Shown: positions 1 through 4,977 of the stretch, in pieces
Position numbering within the stretch: position 1 is the first letter of the stretch
Layout: every line of letters begins with the position of its first letter
Source: Bacillota bacterium
GTDB taxonomy: Bacteria > Bacillota > Clostridia > Peptostreptococcales > Anaerovoracaceae
NCBI GenBank assembly: GCA_016280485.1
Contig: JAEEGU010000081.1
Location: 1 to 6,825, forward strand
Length of the DNA stretch: 6,825 nt
Direction: 5' to 3'
Translations under genes and position numbers: made by a program
Notes under the pieces: generated by a model
Seen by the model: only the letters and a program-made list of their open reading frames with translations
Told to the model about the DNA's origin: nothing
Database searches by the model: none

Positions 1-187
1 CCTGTTCCTTGTAAAGGAAGGTAAAGAAGCGAATCAGGCGGTTGCTTATCTCGATGACGGCACAATGATCGTCGTAGAGGACGGCAGACGCTTTATCGGT
101 AAGAACATGACCTGTGTGGTTTCCAGCGTACTCCAAACAGCCGCGGGCCGCATGATTTTTGCAAAAGCAAAGCGAGTGAACGAGTAA
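1..187 (+). CDS. yacL: PIN/TRAM domain protein, YacL-like, C-terminal end only
   Basis: This is the last 61 codons of a gene that begins outside the window; the reading frame starts at base 2 and ends at TAA 185-187. The translated end contains AVAYLDDGTMIVVEDGRRFI followed by SVLQTAAGRMIFAKAK. This matches the C-terminal TRAM domain of YacL-type proteins, small beta-barrel nucleic-acid-binding modules that follow an N-terminal integral membrane region and a PIN nuclease-like domain. Only the TRAM part is visible, so the PIN active site and the membrane segments cannot be checked. In Bacillus, yacL lies directly before ispD and ispF, and the same order here supports the call. The stop is 16 bp from the next start, so the two genes are probably co-transcribed. 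The cellular role of YacL proteins is poorly defined; RNA binding or processing is inferred from the domain. Confidence 0.85.
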   Translation, partial: LFLVKEGKEANQAVAYLDDGTMIVVEDGRRFIGKNMTCVVSSVLQTAAGRMIFAKAKRVNE

Positions 188-190
188 TCG

Positions 191-196
191 AAGGGA
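191..196 (+). promoter_or_regulatory. Ribosome binding site of ispDF
   Basis: AAGGGA lies 7 bases before ATG 204, in the 16-bp gap after the preceding stop. It supports 204 as the start of the IspD-IspF protein. Confidence 0.7.
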
Positions 197-203
197 CAAA
201 ATA

Positions 204-1343
204 ATGTTCAATGGAAAAAAAGTAGCAGTAATTATCGCCGCCGGGGGCTTCGGCTCCCGGCTCGGCGCCGATAAACCGAAGCAGTTTATCAGCATCGGCG
301 GAAAGCCTATGCTTAGGAGGACCGTGGACGTGTTCGACGAAAACGTTTACGTTGACGGAATCTGCGTTGTAACAAACAAGGACTACATCAAGGAAACGAA
401 GAGCATGCTACAGGGTACGGAAAAGCCTGTCTTTTTCATAGCGGGCGGCAAGCAGCGTCAGGATTCTGTTGCGTGCGGTCTTCGCGCCATAGGCAGTGAA
501 ATGAGCGACTACGAGCTAGTGCTCATTCACGATGCGGCAAGGCCTTATGTGACAAACGCAATCATAGAGGACTGCCTGCGCCATGCTGATGCAGTGGGCG
601 CTGCGGTTGCGGGCGTGCCTGTAAAGGACACAATCCGCTACATCGGAATGACCCTGGAGCGCAAGGACCTGACCTCGGTGCAGACGCCGCAGGGCTTTCG
701 CAGAAGCATCATTGAAAAGGCCTATGAAAAGGCCTACTCGGACGGCTACTACGGTACCGACGACGGCAGCATAGTAGAGCGCCTGGGGATGCAGGTTGCG
801 ATATCGGCGGGCGATTATGCCAACATCAAGATTACGACAAGAGAGGACTTACCTATGGACAGACGTGCAGGAACGGGCTTTGACGTGCATAGGCTTGTGG
901 AGGGCAGACCTTGCATCTTGGGCGGCGTGAGCGTGCCGTTTGAGAAGGGCTTGCTCGGGCACAGCGACGCAGATGTGCTTACACATGCCATAATGGATGC
1001 GCTTCTCGGCGCAGCGGGGCTTGGCGACATCGGCAGGCACTTCCCGGACACAGATCAAAAGTATGCCGGGATTTCGAGCATGACGCTTCTGCGTGAGGTG
1101 GGCGGAAAGCTTGCCGAAAAGGGATACAGACCGATAAACATCGATGCCTGCGTCATCTGCGAGCGACCGAAGGTGGCGCCGCACATAGATAAAATGAAAG
1201 AGAATATTGCGCGAGAGCTGGGAATGGATCCGGCTGACGTTAATATAAAAGGGACGACTACCGAGGAACTCGGCTTTACAGGCCGTGGCGAGGGCATAGC
1301 CGCCAGCGCAATCTGTATGATAGAAGGAGAATTGACACTATGA
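204..1343 (+). CDS. ispDF: Bifunctional IspD-IspF: MEP cytidylyltransferase / 2C-methyl-D-erythritol 2,4-cyclodiphosphate synthase
   Basis: This 379-aa cytoplasmic enzyme joins two steps of the non-mevalonate (MEP) isoprenoid pathway. IspD transfers CMP from CTP to MEP, and IspF cyclises the later intermediate to MEcPP with release of CMP. Residues 1-217 are IspD: the CTP-binding loop AAGGFGSRLGADKPKQF (Arg19, Lys26), GGKQRQDSV at 81-89, HDAARP at 109-114, PVKDTI at 139-144, QTPQGF at 160-165, and a late NIKITT motif. Residues 218-379 are a full-length IspF: GFDVH with metal ligands Asp227 and His229, HSDADV from His253, the third zinc ligand His261, GDIGRHFPDTD, and the C-terminal TTTEELGFTGRGEGIAA. 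The linker is almost absent (REDL-PMDRR). Both halves look intact. Separate genes are usual in Bacillus; fusions are known in alpha- and epsilon-proteobacteria and in scattered other bacteria. IspE, the intervening step, is not in the window. The stop overlaps the proS start (ATGA), which suggests translational coupling. Confidence 0.96.
   Translation: MFNGKKVAVIIAAGGFGSRLGADKPKQFISIGGKPMLRRTVDVFDENVYVDGICVVTNKDYIKETKSMLQGTEKPVFFIAGGKQRQDSVACGLRAIGSEMSDYELVLIHDAARPYVTNAIIEDCLRHADAVGAAVAGVPVKDTIRYIGMTLERKDLTSVQTPQGFRRSIIEKAYEKAYSDGYYGTDDGSIVERLGMQVAISAGDYANIKITTREDLPMDRRAGTGFDVHRLVEGRPCILGGVSVPFEKGLLGHSDADVLTHAIMDALLGAAGLGDIGRHFPDTDQKYAGISSMTLLREVGGKLAEKGYRPINIDACVICERPKVAPHIDKMKENIARELGMDPADVNIKGTTTEELGFTGRGEGIAASAICMIEGELTL
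841..857 (+). promoter_or_regulatory. Possible internal ribosome binding site and start for a free IspF
   Basis: GAGAGG at 841-846 lies 8 bases before an in-frame ATG at 855-857. This ATG encodes Met218, exactly at the junction where IspD ends and IspF begins. The arrangement could allow internal initiation of a 162-aa free IspF, or it may be a relic of once-separate genes. Nothing in the sequence proves it is used. Confidence 0.35.
1324..1330 (+). promoter_or_regulatory. Ribosome binding site of proS
   Basis: AAGGAGA lies inside the end of ispDF, 9 bases before ATG 1340. A second ATG at 1346 is further from it. The family-typical N-terminus MRMS also favours 1340. Confidence 0.75.
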
Positions 1344-3076
1344 GAATGAGTGAAATGCACATGAAAACTTTGCGAGAGGTTCCGAACGAGGCCGAAATCG
1401 CCAGCCACATATTGCTGCTCCGCAGCGGTATGATGAAAAAACTGGTTTCCGGCGTTTACGGCTTCATGCCGCTCGGATGGAGAACTATTCGCAAGATTGA
1501 AGATATCATCCGCCAGGAGATGGATGCGACGGGTGCACAGGAAATCCACTGTTCCGCGCTCCAGCCGGCAGAGCTTTGGATTGAATCCGGCAGATGGTCG
1601 AAATACGGCCCTGAGCTGATGCGACTCAAGGACAGAAACGGCAGAGACTTTTGCCTCGGCCCTACTCACGAGGAAATCTTCACTGACATAATCAGAAACG
1701 ATGTTACCTCATACAGACAGCTTCCTCAGAATCTCTACCAGATTCAGACAAAGTACCGCGACGAAGCGCGTCCTCGCTTTGGGCTCATGCGCTCCCGCGA
1801 GTTTATAATGAAGGACAACTACTCCTTTGACCGCGACGAGGAGGGACTTGATGTTTCCTACCGGAAGATGTACGATGCCTACAGCAAGATTTTCACACGC
1901 TGCGGTCTCACATTCCGTCCGGTAGAGGCTGACACAGGCGCAATAGGCGGCAGCAACTCCCACGAGTTCACCGCACTCTCCGAGGTCGGCGAGTCCGAAA
2001 TCGTTTACTGCGAGAAGTGTGACATGGCAGCGACTACGGAGCGTGCCGAGTTTAAGGACGCACCTGCGGTTAACGAAGAGATGCTCCCTATGGAAGAGGT
2101 GCACACTCCGGGCACCAAGACTATCGAGGAAGTGGCAGACTTCCTGAAGCTCCCGAAGGACAGAACCATCAAGGCGCTCCTCTTTGTAAAGTACAACGAC
2201 GAAATGACAGAGCAGACGGGCTATGTTGCGGCATTTGTGCGCGGGGACCGCGAGCTCAATATGATAAAGCTGGTTAATGCTCTTGGTATTCCTGAGCACG
2301 CAATCGAGTTTGCCGATGAGGTCAAAATGAGTGCGGCTACAGGCTGCGTGGGCGGCTTCACAGGGCCTGTGGGTCTCCACGACTGCACGGTTGTAGTGGA
2401 CAGCGAGCTTGTGGGCGCAAAGAATATGTGTGCCGGAGCAAACAAGACCGACTACCACGTAAAGAATGTAAATTACGGTCGTGATTACAAGGGTGACATC
2501 GTGGCAGACCTAAAGCTTCTGCGCGCAGGCGATCCTTGCCCTGTCTGCGGACAGCCGGTAAAGGAAGCTCGCGGCATCGAGGTCGGCCAGGTGTTCAAGC
2601 TCGGAACAAAGTATTCCGAGGCTATGGGAGCATACTACAAGGATGAAAATCAGCAGGATCGCCTTATTGTAATGGGCTGCTACGGAATCGGCGTAACCCG
2701 TACAATGGCGGCTGTTGTAGAGCAGCACCACGACGAAAACGGCATTATCTGGCCTATGTCGGTGGCGCCTTACCATGTGATTATCACTCTTGTAAGCAAT
2801 ACCGACGAGCAGCAGGTGGCTGTTGCGAATGAAATCTATGAAAAGCTCGAGGCTGCGGGTGTCGAGGTACTTCTCGATGACAGAGAAGAGCGCCCGGGCG
2901 TAAAGTTTAAGGATGCGGACCTTCTCGGTATTCCAATCAGAATCACCGTGGGACGCGGCGTTGCAAACGGCGTTGTTGAATACAAGCTGCGTCGCGAAGC
3001 CGACAAGGTTGAAAAGACACCGGAGCAGGCAATCGCAGATGCAATTGCACTGGTTAACGCAGAGCGCAGAGGATAG
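1340..3076 (+). CDS. proS: Prolyl-tRNA synthetase, bacterial type with editing domain
   Basis: This 578-aa cytoplasmic class II aminoacyl-tRNA synthetase charges tRNA-Pro with proline. The N-terminus MRMSEMHMKTLREVPNEAE is typical of bacterial ProS. Motif 1 lies around GFMPLGWRTIRKIE. Motif 2 is YRDEARPRFGLMRSREF from Tyr139. Motif 3, GCYGIGVTR, spans 446-454. Between motifs 2 and 3, about residues 230-390, is the YbaK-like INS editing domain, which hydrolyses Ala-tRNA-Pro; Lys278 in DRTIKALLF matches the key lysine of this domain. Two CxxC pairs (CEKC before the insertion, CPVC after it) are visible. The C-terminal anticodon-binding domain starts near 475 (VAPYHVII) and contains LLDDREERPGVKFKDADLLG. 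Length and domain order are those of a complete enzyme. It overlaps the ispDF stop by 4 bp and is followed after 8 bp by a CHR transporter gene. Confidence 0.97.
   Translation: MRMSEMHMKTLREVPNEAEIASHILLLRSGMMKKLVSGVYGFMPLGWRTIRKIEDIIRQEMDATGAQEIHCSALQPAELWIESGRWSKYGPELMRLKDRNGRDFCLGPTHEEIFTDIIRNDVTSYRQLPQNLYQIQTKYRDEARPRFGLMRSREFIMKDNYSFDRDEEGLDVSYRKMYDAYSKIFTRCGLTFRPVEADTGAIGGSNSHEFTALSEVGESEIVYCEKCDMAATTERAEFKDAPAVNEEMLPMEEVHTPGTKTIEEVADFLKLPKDRTIKALLFVKYNDEMTEQTGYVAAFVRGDRELNMIKLVNALGIPEHAIEFADEVKMSAATGCVGGFTGPVGLHDCTVVVDSELVGAKNMCAGANKTDYHVKNVNYGRDYKGDIVADLKLLRAGDPCPVCGQPVKEARGIEVGQVFKLGTKYSEAMGAYYKDENQQDRLIVMGCYGIGVTRTMAAVVEQHHDENGIIWPMSVAPYHVIITLVSNTDEQQVAVANEIYEKLEAAGVEVLLDDREERPGVKFKDADLLGIPIRITVGRGVANGVVEYKLRREADKVEKTPEQAIADAIALVNAERRG
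3068..3073 (+). promoter_or_regulatory. Ribosome binding site of the first CHR gene
   Basis: AGAGGA lies within the last codons of proS, 11 bases before ATG 3085. The spacing is slightly long but it is the best candidate. It implies co-translation with proS. Confidence 0.5.
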
Positions 3077-3084
3077 AGCGCGAA

Positions 3085-3693
3085 ATGACGGATAGAACGG
3101 ATAGAGATATCACAGAAAAAGATTATAATAATGCGGCGAGTCTTTCGCGGCTCTTTTATGAGTTCTTCAAGATGGGCCTTTTCACCATCGGCGGAGGTAT
3201 GGCGATGGTGCCGGTGCTTCAGGACATAATGGAGAGAAACCGCTGGATGTCCACCGAGGAAACTCTGGACTGCATCGCTGTATGCCAGAGTCTGCCCGGA
3301 GTTGTTGCAATAAACATGGCAACCTTTGTGGGCTTTCGCAAGCGCGGGGTTTTGGGTGCGGCATGTACTACCGTCGGAATCCTGCTGCCTTCACTTATAA
3401 TCATAATCATTGTTGCGATGTTTATGGGTAGAATTGACCAAAATCTCTATGTGCAGGGAGCACTGTCGGGCATTCGCGCTGCGGCTGCAGGGCTTATCGG
3501 CTGGGCTACCTGGCGCATGGGACGGCAGGTTTTGCACGGCAAGGGCTGGTTTGCGTGGACGCTTGCGGTTATAAGCTTTATCGTGGTCGGTGTAGTCGGC
3601 ATTAACGCGGTCTGGGTCATTCTGGGTGGCATCGTGCTGGGAATTATCTATAATTCGATAATCACCGCAAGGAAGGCGGGTGATGGAGAATGA
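3085..3693 (+). CDS. CHR-family (chromate transporter-like) short membrane protein, first subunit
   Basis: This 202-aa integral membrane protein holds a single CHR domain (ChrA family). The family signature is visible: FFKMGLFTIGGGMAMVPVLQ at 28-47, then RNRWMSTEET, then QSLPGVVAINMATFVGFRKRG at 68-88. Hydrophobic stretches follow at about 90-115 (with a run of isoleucines), 122-145 and 157-192, and the tail ITARKAGDGE is charged and probably cytoplasmic. Short single-domain CHR proteins are usually encoded as tandem pairs; in Bacillus subtilis such a pair (ywrB/ywrA) is reported to need both members for chromate resistance. The partner follows here with a 4-bp overlap. Export of chromate or a related oxyanion is the family assignment, but the physiological substrate is not shown by the sequence. 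The N-terminus contains a short duplication, TDRTDR. The gene probably shares the proS transcript. Confidence 0.9.
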   Translation: MTDRTDRDITEKDYNNAASLSRLFYEFFKMGLFTIGGGMAMVPVLQDIMERNRWMSTEETLDCIAVCQSLPGVVAINMATFVGFRKRGVLGAACTTVGILLPSLIIIIIVAMFMGRIDQNLYVQGALSGIRAAAAGLIGWATWRMGRQVLHGKGWFAWTLAVISFIVVGVVGINAVWVILGGIVLGIIYNSIITARKAGDGE

Positions 3694-4250
3694 CTCTGAT
3701 TATTCAGCTGTTCCTGACCTTCTTCAAAATAGGCTTTATAGGATTTGGCGGCGGACTTGCAATACTGCCTCTGGTTTATCAGGGCATATCCGCCTTTTCA
3801 CCGATTACTCAGGAGGAGTTTGCGAATCTCGTGGGAATCAGCCAGGCGACGCCGGGACCGATTGCGGTCAACGCGGCGACCTATGTGGGCTTTCTGACGG
3901 CGGGTATTCCGGGATCGCTGGCATCAACAATCGGCGTGGCGATACCGTCCTTTATACTGGTATCGCTTACGGTTAAATTTATAGACAAATACAAGGAAAG
4001 CAGGCTCGTACAGGGCGGCTTTTTGGGAATACGTCCCGCAGCCATGGGAATGATTGCTTCCGCCTTCATATTTGTGGGCGAAAGCGCGGCTTTTCCGGGT
4101 GGCATAGGTGCAGGCAGCTTTGACCTTGCGGCATGCTTAATGGCGGCGGCGACCTTTGCACTTGCGGCGAAGACAAAGCTTGGGCCAATCCCCATCATCC
4201 TCATAATGGGGGCCTGCGGCACCGCACTCACAGTGCTTGAGACTCTGTGA
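3690..4250 (+). CDS. CHR-family (chromate transporter-like) short membrane protein, second subunit
   Basis: This 186-aa membrane protein is the partner of the preceding gene and its paralogue. Three blocks align between them: FFKIGFIGFGGGLAILPL here with FFKMGLFTIGGGMAMVPV there, ATPGPIAVNAATYVGF with SLPGVVAINMATFVGF, and VQGGFLGIRPAAMGMIASA with VQGALSGIRAAAAGLIGWA. Hydrophobic segments lie near 4-30, 50-67, 75-96, 117-132, 145-161 and 166-183. The start is fixed by an in-frame TGA at 3681-3683, leaving ATG 3690 as the first ATG. It overlaps the upstream stop as ATGA. Its nearest usable Shine-Dalgarno-like run, AAGGAAGG at 3669-3676, is 13 bases away, so translational coupling is likely. 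The two subunits probably assemble into one transporter; substrate unproven. The stop codon abuts a repeat element directly. Confidence 0.9.
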   Translation: MTLIIQLFLTFFKIGFIGFGGGLAILPLVYQGISAFSPITQEEFANLVGISQATPGPIAVNAATYVGFLTAGIPGSLASTIGVAIPSFILVSLTVKFIDKYKESRLVQGGFLGIRPAAMGMIASAFIFVGESAAFPGGIGAGSFDLAACLMAAATFALAAKTKLGPIPIILIMGACGTALTVLETL

Positions 4251-4282
4251 AAGAGGCGGCAAAGCCTTCCCCTTGAGGGAAG
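4251..4282 (+). repeat. Intergenic hairpin repeat, first (shortened) copy
   Basis: This copy starts at the base after the CHR stop codon. Its first 29 bases, beginning AAGAGGCGGCAAAGCC, are identical to those of the second copy 39 bp downstream. It forms a 6-bp hairpin: CTTCCC at 4266-4271 pairs with GGGAAG at 4277-4282. It lacks the second hairpin found in the other copy, so it looks truncated. Bases 4283-4289 separate the two copies. Confidence 0.85.
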
Positions 4283-4289
4283 ATGGCGT

Positions 4290-4349
4290 AAGAGGCGGCA
4301 AAGCCTTCCCCTTGAGGGGAAGGTGTCACCGAAGGTGACGGATGAGGTG
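4290..4349 (+). repeat. Intergenic hairpin repeat, second (full) copy
   Basis: After the shared 29-base start there are two perfect hairpins. In the first, CCTTCCCC at 4304-4311 pairs with GGGGAAGG at 4316-4323 around a TTGA loop. In the second, GTCACC at 4325-4330 pairs with GGTGAC at 4334-4339 around GAA. A conserved-looking tail GGATGAGGTG (4340-4349) follows. The layout resembles the short palindromic repeats scattered between genes in many gut Clostridia; that recognition is from memory, not from a search. No U-tract follows, so it is not a standard intrinsic terminator. It could stabilise the 3' end of the upstream message or attenuate read-through into the cyclophilin gene. Confidence 0.85.
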
Positions 4350-4354
4350 TAACG

Positions 4355-4361
4355 AAAGGAG
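4355..4361 (+). promoter_or_regulatory. Ribosome binding site that sets the cyclophilin start
   Basis: AAAGGAG lies 7 bases before ATG 4369. An earlier in-frame ATG at 4342 falls inside the repeat tail, has no such site, and would add nine residues (MRCNERRKT) foreign to the family. The start at 4369 is therefore preferred. Confidence 0.88.
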
Positions 4362-4368
4362 AAAAACA

Positions 4369-4854
4369 ATGCAGTATGTAGTAATTGAAATGGAAAACGG
4401 CGACATCATGAAGGGAGAGCTTTACCCGGAAAAGGCGCCGAAAACAGTTGAAAACTTTGTAAAGCTCGTAAAGGACGGCTTTTACGACGGCCTTATCTTC
4501 CACAGATGCATTCCGGGCTTTATGATTCAGGGCGGATGCCCGGAAGGAAGCGGCATGGGCGGCCCGGGCTGGGAAATCGAAGGTGAGTTTGCGGCAAACG
4601 GCCATCCTGAAAATGATATTAAGCATGAGAAGGGCGTTCTCTCCATGGCTCGCGCTATGGATCCGAACTCCGCGGGCTCACAGTTCTTCATCATGGTTGC
4701 AAAGGCACCTCATCTCGACGGTCAGTATGCAGCCTTCGGAAAGATTACAGAGGGCATGGAAGCTGCTATGAAAATCGTCTCCGAGCCTACAGATTTCCGC
4801 GACAGACCAAAGAACGAACAGAAGATGAAGAAGGTCACAATTGTTGAAGAATAG
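4369..4854 (+). CDS. Cyclophilin-type peptidyl-prolyl cis-trans isomerase
   Basis: This 161-aa single-domain cyclophilin catalyses cis-trans isomerisation of Xaa-Pro bonds during protein folding. There is no signal peptide, so it should be cytoplasmic. Active-site residues are visible: FHR at 44-46 (Arg46 matches human CypA Arg55), Phe51, Gln54 in FMIQGG, and GSQFFI with Gln105 and Phe107. The LDGQYAAFGKI block begins at 116. The residue matching the cyclosporin-contacting Trp121 of CypA is His115, and CypA His126 is replaced by Tyr120. Substitutions at the Trp site are common in bacterial cyclophilins and usually lower cyclosporin affinity. Length is normal. No promoter was seen in the 118-bp upstream gap, which is filled by the hairpin repeats, so expression may depend on read-through from the CHR genes. 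No convincing terminator follows; a CCCCT/AGGGG pairing around 4856-4889 is weak. Confidence 0.95.
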   Translation: MQYVVIEMENGDIMKGELYPEKAPKTVENFVKLVKDGFYDGLIFHRCIPGFMIQGGCPEGSGMGGPGWEIEGEFAANGHPENDIKHEKGVLSMARAMDPNSAGSQFFIMVAKAPHLDGQYAAFGKITEGMEAAMKIVSEPTDFRDRPKNEQKMKKVTIVEE

Positions 4855-4864
4855 CCCCCTTCCT

Positions 4865-4881
4865 TGTGAAGAGTTTGTGAA
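4865..4881 (+). promoter_or_regulatory. Candidate WalR/OmpR-family response-regulator direct repeat
   Basis: TGTGAA occurs at 4865-4870 and again at 4876-4881, separated by five bases (GAGTT). The period is 11 bp, about one helical turn. This is the architecture of WalR (YycF) sites, known as TGTWAH-N5-TGTWAH; each half here differs only at the fourth base (G instead of A/T). It ends 16 bp before the -35 element of the promoter for an M23 wall-enzyme gene, a suitable position for an activator and a typical WalR target class. The binding protein is an inference. Another OmpR/PhoB-family regulator would also fit. Confidence 0.45.
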
Positions 4882-4897
4882 AATAGGGGTGAATTCC

Positions 4898-4926
4898 TTG
4901 ACTTGCCACAATATATAGGGTAAGAT
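4898..4926 (+). promoter_or_regulatory. Sigma-A-type promoter of the M23 gene
   Basis: The -35 box TTGACT (4898-4903, five of six consensus bases) and -10 box TAAGAT (4921-4926, four of six) are separated by 17 bp, the optimal spacing. Transcription would start near 4933, leaving a leader of about 45 bases before the ribosome binding site and ATG 4978. Confidence 0.75.
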
Positions 4927-4962
4927 AACACTACCTTTGTATGAATTATATATAGCAAACTG

Positions 4963-4970
4963 AAAAGGAT
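4963..4970 (+). promoter_or_regulatory. Ribosome binding site of the M23 gene
   Basis: The core AAGGA of AAAAGGAT ends 8 bases before ATG 4978. It favours this start over the in-frame ATG at 4987. Confidence 0.75.
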
Positions 4971-4977
4971 ATCGAGT

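Noticed and set aside
1709..2458. Long open frame on the minus strand inside proS (249 codons).
   Set aside because: It lies antisense to the conserved ProS domains, has Cys/His-rich, family-less composition, and arises from the codon bias of proS. It is a shadow frame.
3071..3105. GGATAGA occurs three times around the proS stop and the first CHR start, giving a TDRTDR duplication in the protein.
   Set aside because: The repeat is very short and lies in a variable N-terminal tail. It is probably simple slippage, and nothing suggests an operator or attachment site.
4342..4368. Longer cyclophilin reading frame starting at ATG 4342 (extra MRCNERRKT).
   Set aside because: The extension is encoded by the repeat tail and has no ribosome binding site, whereas ATG 4369 has AAAGGAG at 7 bases and gives a normal cyclophilin N-terminus.
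3881..4626. Minus-strand open frames crossing the hairpin repeats, with internally repeated peptides.
   Set aside because: The peptide repeats are translations of the DNA repeat. The frames are antisense to the CHR and cyclophilin genes and show no protein-family features.
4856..4889. Possible terminator after the cyclophilin gene (CCCCT with AGGGG).
   Set aside because: It has only five pairs with a loop of about 24 bases and no T-run, so it is too weak to call.
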